Origin: Wolbachia sp.
Lineage (GTDB): Bacteria; Pseudomonadota; Alphaproteobacteria; Rickettsiales; Anaplasmataceae
Length of the DNA: 6,912 nt
Reading direction: 5' to 3'
NCBI GenBank assembly: GCA_022836975.1
Contig: JAIXMJ010000046.1
Location: 1-6,912 of the forward strand
The notes under the pieces are model-generated. The model made no database searches. It saw only the letters and a program-made list of their open reading frames with translations, and had not been told where the DNA came from. Every line of letters starts with the position of its first letter. Position 1 is the stretch's first letter. Positions 1-5,139 of the stretch are shown here, piece by piece. The translations under genes and the position numbers were made by a program.

Positions 1-587
1 ATGGAAACATTAAGATTTGTAGAGTTTATTTCATCATGATCATCATCTGTATAATATCTTTCATCTGTTACTTCATCCTTAAGTAAAACATTGAAATTGG
101 AATTATAGATAGCATCTAAGTCTATTATATCACGCAATAGAAGGCTACCATTATGAAGATTATCACGCCACATCTTAATTATCTTAAATGTTACAGGTGA
201 CTCAATAATAGCACGTAACATATTATGTTTTTCTAATTCTATCTTTTTTGCAATTTTTATCTCATCTCCTCTTGATAGGAGCTTTACGGAGCTCATGTCC
301 CGTAAATATATCCTTACTGGATCATCATTTTGTACTAGAGTTTCTGTGATATCTGTATCATCAGATTTGCTATCATTTTCAGGTGTGGAATTTTCATCTT
401 CGCTGTGTTCTAACACATCGATTCCAAAATCTTGCAGCACAGAAATGGTATGATCTATAAAATCAGATGAGCAATCTTCATCTGACAACGTGTCATTTAA
501 ATCATCAAAAGTTATAAAGCCACCCTTTTTTATACTCTTTGTTACAAGATCTCTGATAATTTTTTTTTCATCATGAAGCTCTGCCAT
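1..587 (-). CDS. rpoD: RNA polymerase primary sigma factor, N-terminal part (runs off left edge)
   Basis: The first 195 codons of a sigma-70 family primary sigma factor, which directs RNA polymerase to housekeeping promoters. Residues about 10-60 (VTKSIKKGGFITFDDLND onward) match sigma region 1.1, the acidic autoinhibitory domain found only in primary sigmas. After a Ser/Asp/Glu-rich linker, DDPVRIYLRDMSSVKLLSR near residue 100 is a textbook region 1.2, followed by EIKIAKKIE. The last ~60 visible residues begin the variable non-conserved region. Regions 2 to 4, which bind the core enzyme and the -10 and -35 elements, lie outside the window. The ATG is preceded by AGGG (593-596) at a 5-base spacing, which supports this start. 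It follows mnhC on the same strand after 100 bases, so it may be read both from its own promoter and from the upstream operon. Region 1.1 and its adjacency to region 1.2 make an alternative sigma such as RpoH unlikely. Confidence 0.94.
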   Translation of the reverse strand, partial: MAELHDEKKIIRDLVTKSIKKGGFITFDDLNDTLSDEDCSSDFIDHTISVLQDFGIDVLEHSEDENSTPENDSKSDDTDITETLVQNDDPVRIYLRDMSSVKLLSRGDEIKIAKKIELEKHNMLRAIIESPVTFKIIKMWRDNLHNGSLLLRDIIDLDAIYNSNFNVLLKDEVTDERYYTDDDHDEINSTNLNVS

Positions 588-625
588 TATTACCCTATAA
601 ACTTATTCACAAATAAACTTAGATT

Positions 626-676
626 TTCTGTGGTACATCATTTCGTTTAAAATACTATTAATTATGTATCACAGAA
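626..676. repeat. Interrupted inverted repeat in the mnhC-rpoD gap
   Basis: The arms at 626-638 (TTCTGTGGTACAT) and 664-676 (ATGTATCACAGAA) are complementary at 12 of 13 positions, around a 25-base AT-rich loop. The single mismatch would be G-U in a plus-strand RNA and A-C in the minus-strand transcript that actually covers it. No T-run follows the stem in the direction of rpoD transcription, so it is not a standard intrinsic terminator. It could be a two-half-site operator for rpoD, an mRNA 3'-end stabilising hairpin for the mnh message, or an attenuator. The symmetry is seen directly; the role is unknown. Confidence 0.6.
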
Positions 677-678
677 TA

Positions 679-684
679 ATTATA
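679..684 (-). promoter_or_regulatory. Possible -10 element for rpoD
   Basis: On the minus strand these bases read TATAAT, a perfect sigma-70 -10 hexamer, just downstream of the mnhC stop codon and about 92 bases before the rpoD ATG. The sequence 16-17 bases upstream (GATTGA or CGATTG) is a poor -35. The inverted repeat at 626-676 would start only a few bases after the -10, around the transcription start. In DNA this AT-rich a TATAAT can occur by chance, so the call is tentative. Confidence 0.28.
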
Positions 685-687
685 GAT

Positions 688-1008
688 CTAAAAATCTTGT
701 TCAATCGTTCCATATTCTTCCTCTATACGTATTGCTATAGATAACCCGACCGAGAATGTTGCTATACCCACAACTATTGCAGTTAGCATTAAGACATGAG
801 GTATTGGATTACTATATAAAGTATGAGTTTCAATCAGTATAGGAGGTACTGAATTCTTTATATACCCTAAAGATATATAAAATAGTAAAACGGAAGTTTG
901 GAAGATATTTACCCCTATCATTTTTTTTATCAAATTTTTATCATTGATAACAATATATAACCCTAAGATCATTAATATAATAACTGCTATATAATTATAT
1001 AAGGTCAT
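688..1008 (-). CDS. mnhC: Na+/H+ antiporter subunit C (MrpC/MnhC, NuoK-like)
   Basis: Small integral membrane subunit of the Mrp/Mnh multi-subunit cation/proton antiporter, homologous to NuoK of complex I. The 106 residues form three membrane segments (about 3-21, 30-50 and 70-94). GVNIFQTSVLLFYISLG (from residue 32) is the NuoK-like second helix, and SNPIPHVLMLTAIVVGIA (residues 66-83) is the MrpC signature usually seen as DPLPQALVLTAIVI. A charged tail EEEYG follows. The length is normal for a short MrpC. The ATG overlaps the mnhB stop as ATGA, so translation is probably coupled. It is the last gene of the cluster before rpoD; the expected next partner, mnhD, is absent here. Confidence 0.93.
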   Translation of the reverse strand: MTLYNYIAVIILMILGLYIVINDKNLIKKMIGVNIFQTSVLLFYISLGYIKNSVPPILIETHTLYSNPIPHVLMLTAIVVGIATFSVGLSIAIRIEEEYGTIEQDF

Positions 1009-1415
1009 ACCTGCTTTCTTTGAATAAAACTAATATACATAATGAGCATAGAAGCACATACAGTAAACATCACTCCAAGTTCTACTAGGAATATACCTAC
1101 TTTCTGACCGTAAGTTGACAATATATTGTAAGACAAAAAGTTCTGCCCAAGTAACATTGTTAACACCCCTGTTCCCCCATATAGCAAGATACCTAGAGCA
1201 TTCATAAGCTTAATAGAAGGATAAGGTACTGCCTTTAAGGCAGTAGAGACACCAAACAACATTGTATAGAATATTATCCCATAGGCAATAATAATCCCAG
1301 CTTGAAACCCACCTCCAGGAGTATAATCCCCATGAAATTGTATATATAAACCAAATAAAATTATGAAGGGCAACATTAAAAATGCTACTACAGTGAGTAC
1401 CGGATCTCTGACCAT
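1005..1415 (-). CDS. mnhB: Na+/H+ antiporter subunit B (MrpB/MnhB)
   Basis: Membrane subunit of the Mrp/Mnh antiporter, 136 residues, close to the usual MrpB length. It begins with a short polar start (VRDP), then a hydrophobic helix and the family hallmark HGDYTPGGGFQAG (residues 28-40), equivalent to the H-x-x-PGGGFQGG loop of MrpB. Three further membrane helices follow, ending at about residue 130. The stop codon overlaps the mnhC start (ATGA). The start lies inside the 3' end of the 47-residue ORF ending at 1388. There is no strong ribosome binding site, only AAAGTAAAG a few bases upstream, which fits translational coupling to the upstream reading frame. The ATG chosen gives the N-terminus typical of the family. 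Confidence 0.93.
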   Translation of the reverse strand: MVRDPVLTVVAFLMLPFIILFGLYIQFHGDYTPGGGFQAGIIIAYGIIFYTMLFGVSTALKAVPYPSIKLMNALGILLYGGTGVLTMLLGQNFLSYNILSTYGQKVGIFLVELGVMFTVCASMLIMYISFIQRKQV

Positions 1416-1531
1416 ATGTTCTTTACTTTTTCTGTAATTTTATAGATTCCCTGTATAATACTATAGCAAATAAATTCAAAGTAGCAAGTCGTGAAAGCAG
1501 AAATAAGAGCTATTATTTTAGATTTAGTCAT
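1388..1531 (-). CDS. Candidate 47-residue single-pass membrane protein between the MrpA-C gene and mnhB
   Basis: A small ORF starts at ATG (1531-1529), overlapping the last codons of the upstream gene within the string GATGACTAA, and runs to TAG at 1388, ending 28 bases inside mnhB in another frame. It encodes a basic start (MTKSK), a hydrophobic stretch from IIALISAF to about YSIIQGIY (residues 6-30), and a charged, probably helical tail (KITEKVKNIWSEIRYSL). It fills exactly the only sizeable gap in an otherwise gapless operon, and its start uses the same stop-start overlap as its neighbours. No known Mrp subunit has been matched: the MbhE-like region normally found here is already in the upstream gene. 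It could be an accessory subunit, a coupling ORF that carries ribosomes to mnhB, or chance. Its short length is the main reason for doubt. Confidence 0.45.
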   Translation of the reverse strand: MTKSKIIALISAFTTCYFEFICYSIIQGIYKITEKVKNIWSEIRYSL

Positions 1532-2048
1532 CTTTTTCTCTTTTAAGTATTAGAGATGTGCAAAGTGCTGCGGTAAAAATTACTATAGTTTCTCCAAACG
1601 TATCATAGCCACGGAAACTTGCTAGAATTACTGTTACTACATTAGGAATTCCTGCTACCTTTTCACTGTTTTTTATGTAGTAAGGAGCAATATGTTGATG
1701 AATAGGGGCACTATCACTGCCAAATTCCGGTAAATTATAGATGAAATATGATAAAAATGTAGTTAGAATTAGCATTGAGAAAATTATTGTGCTGTTATGT
1801 GATAAATTTGTTTTGTGATTTTTTATCAAAGAGAGTGTTGCAAACGTAAAAATTGTGCTTAATCCTGCACCCACAGAGGCCTCGGTAATTGCAACATCTG
1901 GTGCGTTCATGATTAAATATATGACGGCCATTAAAGCACTAAATGCAGACATTAGGATAGTACAGGTGACTAAGTTTGTTGAAAACACTATGGAAAATAC
2001 AACTATCAATAATAGGGAAAGTAGTGTGATGTTTAATATTTCAAACAT
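1524..2048 (-). CDS. Mrp-type antiporter subunit, DUF4040 plus MbhE-like domains (C-terminal MrpA equivalent)
   Basis: A 174-residue membrane protein corresponding to the C-terminal part of MrpA, or to MbhD and MbhE fused. Residues 1-80 form three helices of the DUF4040 domain with the hallmark PDVAITEASVGAG (50-62; Glu56 is the conserved buried acid). A fourth helix spans about 86-105, then a non-membrane loop, then VAGIPNVVTVILASFRGYDTF, in which RGYDTFGE (146-153) is the MbhE signature, ending in a last helix and KREKDD. The large proton-channel half of MrpA is missing, so this is a stand-alone subunit as in group-2 Mrp and Mbh-type operons. The start overlaps the mnhG stop by 8 bases. Automated annotation may call it hydrogenase subunit or MnhB. 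Confidence 0.88.
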   Translation of the reverse strand: MFEILNITLLSLLLIVVFSIVFSTNLVTCTILMSAFSALMAVIYLIMNAPDVAITEASVGAGLSTIFTFATLSLIKNHKTNLSHNSTIIFSMLILTTFLSYFIYNLPEFGSDSAPIHQHIAPYYIKNSEKVAGIPNVVTVILASFRGYDTFGETIVIFTAALCTSLILKREKDD

Positions 2049-2319
2049 CTTTATTATTTATTTTATAATAAGTACGTGCCAGAATGTAACTATTAGTTGA
2101 GTTTGCAATCCATATTACAACCATCAGCAATATTATCTTTAAAGTGCCAATTGAGAATTGATTGTGTAAAGCCAAACCAATCAGCAATAGCGCTGCTCCA
2201 CTAGAATCTGTAATACCTGCTGCATGTAGCTTTGTATAGAAATCTGGAAACCTAATTATCCCCACACTTGAAATTAACGTAAGGAACACACCTAACAGTA
2301 TAAATATACTTCCTACCAT
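2041..2319 (-). CDS. mnhG: Na+/H+ antiporter subunit G (MrpG/MnhG)
   Basis: A 92-residue membrane subunit with three helices. The family signature GIIRFPDFYTKLHAAGITD (residues 20-38) is intact, and helix two (GAALLLIGLAL) follows directly. The C-terminal NSTNSYILARTYY corresponds to the PTSAHLLARAA end of other MrpG proteins. MrpG belongs to the small-subunit module of the antiporter that is unique to Mrp and Mbh complexes and absent from complex I. Its ATG lies within the last codons of mnhF (7-base overlap) and its stop lies 8 bases inside the next gene, so all three are probably translated in a coupled way. No separate ribosome binding site is evident. Confidence 0.93.
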   Translation of the reverse strand: MVGSIFILLGVFLTLISSVGIIRFPDFYTKLHAAGITDSSGAALLLIGLALHNQFSIGTLKIILLMVVIWIANSTNSYILARTYYKINNKDV

Positions 2320-2561
2320 GATAACATTAGTTTCATAAGAGCTATAGTTGATATAAAGCTAATGCTAGCATATAATAATGCTATGTCAATCAAAAAAAAG
2401 TTATTTGTAATTGTAGCTACCACAGTTATTAACAACACTACTTGTGTTGAGAAGTTATTAAATGCTATGACTTTATCATATAAATTGTTCGCTGTAGATA
2501 CAATACGGCATAGCATTACACTTATACAAAACAATAATATGTAAGTGGCGATGTGTACCAT
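2313..2561 (-). CDS. mnhF: Na+/H+ antiporter subunit F (MrpF/MnhF)
   Basis: An 82-residue, three-helix membrane subunit. Arg19 and the loop ANNLYDKVIAFN (24-35) align with the R-x-x-x-GPT-x-x-DR-V-ALD region of MrpF, although the usual GPT has become NNL. DIALLYASISFISTIA (59-74) is the well-conserved last helix, with Asp59 in the position of the family aspartate. Mrp operons in other bacteria order the small subunits as E-F-G; MrpE is not found upstream here, where parB lies instead, with only 9 bases between the parB stop and this ATG. That spacing suggests a shared transcript with parAB. No convincing Shine-Dalgarno precedes the start. Confidence 0.9.
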   Translation of the reverse strand: MVHIATYILLFCISVMLCRIVSTANNLYDKVIAFNNFSTQVVLLITVVATITNNFFLIDIALLYASISFISTIALMKLMLSW

Positions 2562-2570
2562 TTGTAAATC

Positions 2571-3422
2571 TTATAAATGTAATTTTAAATTGGCAAAAGT
2601 TTGTATTATCATTTCAAATTCTGCAAGACTGTTATACTTGATACTGATAGTACCTTTATAATTATTATCGTTAATTTTGACATCAAAGCCAAGCTTTGAA
2701 GATATCCTATCTTCAATAATCGATATATCATGATTTTTATGCTTCGGATTCTTCTTTTTTTGATTATGTAAATCTCTTATAAGTTTTTCAGTTTGTCTCA
2801 CATTTAAACCACAAGAAACTATTTTTCTTGCAATATCTTCTGATTTTTCCACATTAACTAATGCCCTTGCATGACCCATAGATAGTTTTTTCTCATTAAT
2901 CATTGTTTTGATATTTTCAGGGAGACATGTCAACCTAATCATGTTGGTAAGATGACTACGACTTTTTCCAATAATTAAAGCTAATTCTTCATGAGTATAG
3001 GAGAACTCATCAATTAATTTGCTATATGCTTCCCCTTCCTCTATAGGGCTAATATCTTGTCTTTGTATGTTTTCAATAATAGATATTTCCAAGCATTTTT
3101 TGTCATCTAAATCCCTTATGATTACAGGTACACTATTTAGACCTGCAATTTTGCTTGCTCGCCACCTACGCTCTCCTACTATTATTTCATATCCACTATC
3201 GTTTGCTTTTTTGCGTACTATTACAGGTTGTATGATGCCATGTTTTTCTATTGAACTGGCAAGTTCTTTTAATGATTCTTCAGAAAAATATGTGCGTGGT
3301 TGAAATTGACCGGGATATAATAACGCGGTAGGTAAGAATTCTTGCTGATCATTTGGAACATTAAGAGAATTTCTAGCTATCAAACCCGATAAACCTTGTC
3401 CCAACCGCTGATTGTTTTTCAT
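2571..3422 (-). CDS. parB: Chromosome-partitioning protein ParB
   Basis: A 283-residue ParB/Spo0J protein: a CTP-dependent DNA clamp that loads at parS, spreads along the origin region and stimulates the ParA ATPase. It starts with RLGQGLSGLIA, the conserved N-terminal stretch that contacts ParA. The CTP-binding ParB/Srx domain spans about 31-125, with QPRTYF (41-46), GERRWRA (83-89) and ENIQRQD (117-123). A helix-turn-helix lies near 145-170 (ELALIIGKSRSHLTNMIR), followed by SMGHARAL (181-188), the parS-reading region. A Lys/Asn-rich linker leads to a C-terminal dimerisation domain. The start overlaps the parA stop as ATGA. The length and motif set are those of a chromosomal rather than a plasmid ParB. 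Confidence 0.97.
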   Translation of the reverse strand: MKNNQRLGQGLSGLIARNSLNVPNDQQEFLPTALLYPGQFQPRTYFSEESLKELASSIEKHGIIQPVIVRKKANDSGYEIIVGERRWRASKIAGLNSVPVIIRDLDDKKCLEISIIENIQRQDISPIEEGEAYSKLIDEFSYTHEELALIIGKSRSHLTNMIRLTCLPENIKTMINEKKLSMGHARALVNVEKSEDIARKIVSCGLNVRQTEKLIRDLHNQKKKNPKHKNHDISIIEDRISSKLGFDVKINDNNYKGTISIKYNSLAEFEMIIQTFANLKLHL

Positions 3423-4198
3423 GCTATAGCTAATTTAAACTGTTTGTCTAAAATTTCTTTTGCTAAGTATATATACGCCTGTGCACCTGAGCATTTTAAA
3501 TCATATATGATTGCTGGTTTGCCATAAGATGGGGCTTCTGACAATCGTACATTACGTGGTATAATTGTTGCATATACTTTATTATTTAAATATTTACAAA
3601 TTTCCATTTTTACTTGTTCACTGAGTCTATTACGCTTATCATACATGGTTAATACTATTCCTTCTATTTTTAAAGAAGGATTAAGATGCTTTTGGATAAG
3701 TTCTACAGTTTTTATCAAATGGCTTAAACCTTCCAAAGCAAAGAACTCACATTGGAGTGGAATAATAATTGAATCGGCAGCAGTTAATGCATTAATGGTC
3801 AATAAACCCAGTGAAGGTGGGCAGTCAATAACTATATATTCGTAATGTCTCCTGACTGGTGTTAATGCACTCTTTAATATATATTCTCTATTGTCAAATT
3901 GTGTAAGCTCAACTTCTGCTGCTGACAGATCTACTGTAGAAGTAATGAGTGATAAATTTGGTACTGCAGTATTTAAGATCGCTGATGATATAGGCTCATT
4001 GTTTACTAACACGCTATATATGTTGTTTACACGATTTTGATATGAAACCCCTAAACCTGTGCTTGCATTGCCTTGAGGATCAAAATCAATGAGTAATACG
4101 TTTTTATTTACTGCAGCAAAAGCAGTAGATAGATTAACACTAGTAGTAGTCTTACCTACCCCTCCTTTTTGGTTCACTACTGCAAGAACTTTACTCAA
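3419..4198 (-). CDS. parA: Chromosome-partitioning ATPase ParA (Soj), TTG start
   Basis: A 259-residue deviant Walker-type ATPase that forms an ATP-dependent gradient on the nucleoid and moves ParB-bound origins. KGGVGKTT (11-18) is the deviant Walker A motif with its signature lysine, DFDPQGNAS (38-46) is the switch I region, and YIVIDCPPSLG (121-131) is Walker B with Asp125. The start codon is TTG: it gives the canonical MSKVLAVVNQKGGVGKTT N-terminus, an in-frame TAA lies four codons upstream, and an AAGG ribosome binding site (4206-4209) sits 7 bases before it. There is no N-terminal helix-turn-helix, so it is the chromosomal Soj type, unlike autorepressing plasmid ParAs. It leads the minus-strand operon and overlaps parB by 4 bases. 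Confidence 0.97.
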   Translation of the reverse strand: MSKVLAVVNQKGGVGKTTTSVNLSTAFAAVNKNVLLIDFDPQGNASTGLGVSYQNRVNNIYSVLVNNEPISSAILNTAVPNLSLITSTVDLSAAEVELTQFDNREYILKSALTPVRRHYEYIVIDCPPSLGLLTINALTAADSIIIPLQCEFFALEGLSHLIKTVELIQKHLNPSLKIEGIVLTMYDKRNRLSEQVKMEICKYLNNKVYATIIPRNVRLSEAPSYGKPAIIYDLKCSGAQAYIYLAKEILDKQFKLAIA

Positions 4199-4207
4199 AG
4201 TTTTACC

Positions 4208-4231
4208 TTATCTATCTGTGTCTGTATCCAT
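4208..4231 (-). promoter_or_regulatory. Seven-codon mini-ORF whose stop overlaps the parA ribosome binding site
   Basis: Just upstream of parA, ATG GAT ACA GAC ACA GAT AGA TAA would encode MDTDTDR. Its TAA (4208-4210) overlaps the AAGG ribosome binding site of parA and ends 9 bases before the TTG start. If translated, it could feed or limit initiation at the weak TTG codon. Such a short ORF is easily produced by chance, and no ribosome binding site for it is evident, so this is only a possibility. Confidence 0.2.
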
Positions 4232-4292
4232 TAATATATACAAAATAATTTTATATATACAGGAGTTTTTTGCATTGGCTGTCTTTTTAGAA

Positions 4293-4320
4293 TGGACAAA
4301 CTAAATTTTTCCAATATTTA
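4293..4320 (+). promoter_or_regulatory. Possible terC promoter
   Basis: TGGACA (4293-4298) matches the -35 consensus at five of six positions. After a 16-base spacer, TATTTA (4315-4320) is a weak -10. Transcription would then start near 4327, leaving a leader of about 45 bases to the terC ATG. In AT-rich DNA such matches are common, so confidence is low. Confidence 0.27.
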
Positions 4321-4371
4321 GCTACTTAGGCAAGTAAAATTTATTTAATTTTTTAAATCTATAAATTTTAA

Positions 4372-5061
4372 ATGTTATGGACATTATTAATACTTATTCT
4401 GCTAGAGACAATACTTGGCATAGATAATATAATTTTTATTTCTTTAGCAATAGATAAAGTTCCACAATCACTCAAACAGCCAACGCGTATCATAGGTCTT
4501 GGGATAGCACTGATAATGCGTTTTATAATATTATTCTTTACATCATATATATTATCTATGCAAAATCCCATATTTTATCTGTTATCTCTTGGTATTTCAG
4601 TAAAGGACTTACTTATGATTATTGGTGGATTTTTTCTTACTTATAAAAGTTTTATTGAATTGCTAAATGAAGTTTTTTTACACAAACAAGGAAATAAGGT
4701 GCTCAATACAAAGTCACAATTTTTCTTAATTGTATCACAGATTATATTGATAGATTTAATTTTTTCTATTGATTCAATTTTAACAGCTATAGCATTAACA
4801 CATGATACTTTAGTGATTGCTGTAGCATTTACTGTATCTATGCTGGAAATGTTATTTTTGTCCAGTTATATAGCTAAACTAATACAATCTTATCCAGGAT
4901 TAAAAATTATCACCATTCTCTTTATTTTATGTGTAGGCATATATCTTATACTTGATGGTGTACATGTAGAGCTAGAAAAGGAATACTTATATTTTGCTTT
5001 TGTATTTGCGTTGATTATAGAGGTAATGAATAACATAAAGAAAAGGAATTGGAAAATATAG
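4372..5061 (+). CDS. TerC family integral membrane protein
   Basis: A 229-residue protein with seven or so membrane helices, typical of the TerC family (Pfam PF03741). The two internally related halves each carry the family acidic motif in a helix: LETILGIDNIIFISLA (11-26; Glu12, Asp18, Asn19) and LIDLIFSIDSILTAIALT (126-143; Asp128, Ser132, Asp134). Near the end, LILDGVHVELEKEYLYFAFVF matches the conserved DG-x-x-x-x-P-K-x-Y-x-YFAM segment. Family members have been linked to tellurite resistance and, in other bacteria, to manganese export during metalation of exoenzymes. The substrate here is unknown, but the paired acidic residues fit a metal-ion role. No strong ribosome binding site precedes the ATG. 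It is divergent from parA and 78 bases upstream of the repeat-protein gene. Confidence 0.92.
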   Translation: MLWTLLILILLETILGIDNIIFISLAIDKVPQSLKQPTRIIGLGIALIMRFIILFFTSYILSMQNPIFYLLSLGISVKDLLMIIGGFFLTYKSFIELLNEVFLHKQGNKVLNTKSQFFLIVSQIILIDLIFSIDSILTAIALTHDTLVIAVAFTVSMLEMLFLSSYIAKLIQSYPGLKIITILFILCVGIYLILDGVHVELEKEYLYFAFVFALIIEVMNNIKKRNWKI

Positions 5062-5098
5062 GACATATATACTTCAGTATTCATGGAAATTAAGTAAA

Positions 5099-5128
5099 TT
5101 GCATATAGTGTTTAGTTTTTATGATAAT
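5099..5128 (+). promoter_or_regulatory. Possible promoter of the repeat-protein gene
   Basis: The 78 bases between terC and the repeat-protein gene contain TTGCAT (5099-5104) and, 18 bases on, GATAAT (5123-5128), overlapping TATGAT (5120-5125); each of the latter two matches TATAAT at five of six positions. The -35 is weak (three of six). If used, transcription would start only a few bases before the ATG at 5140, giving an almost leaderless mRNA, which fits the lack of any Shine-Dalgarno there. Read-through from terC is the alternative. No terminator hairpin is visible in this gap. Confidence 0.27.
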
Positions 5129-5139
5129 AATTTGATACG

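Larger units (their letters stand above)
4199..4371. promoter_or_regulatory. Divergent parA / terC intergenic region with AT-rich palindrome
   Basis: This 173-base, very AT-rich stretch must hold the promoters for the leftward parA operon and rightward terC. An imperfect palindrome centred on 4247 (4235-4259) pairs 11 of 12 positions with a one-base centre, made of runs of TATATA and AAAAT. It sits about 40 bases upstream of parA and could be an operator or simply low-complexity DNA. No 16-bp parS site (the CACGTG-centred palindrome bound by ParB) is present. No clear parA promoter could be picked. Confidence 0.5.

Noticed and set aside
626..676. Intrinsic terminator for the mnh operon
   Set aside because: The stem has a 25-base loop and no T-run follows it on the minus-strand transcript, so it does not fit the standard form.
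1388..1531. Frameshifted remnant joining the DUF4040 gene to mnhB
   Set aside because: Both flanking proteins are full length with intact signatures at their ends and starts, so the interval is not needed to repair either of them.
4089..4304. Plus-strand open frame over the parA start, and similar frames at 1855-2100, 2362-2544, 3019-3303 and 3645-3845
   Set aside because: They are shadows of well-supported minus-strand genes with conserved motifs and have no domain signal of their own.
4368..4571. Minus-strand frames over terC (also 4890-5084)
   Set aside because: They are antisense to a gene with clear TerC motifs and show no recognisable protein features.
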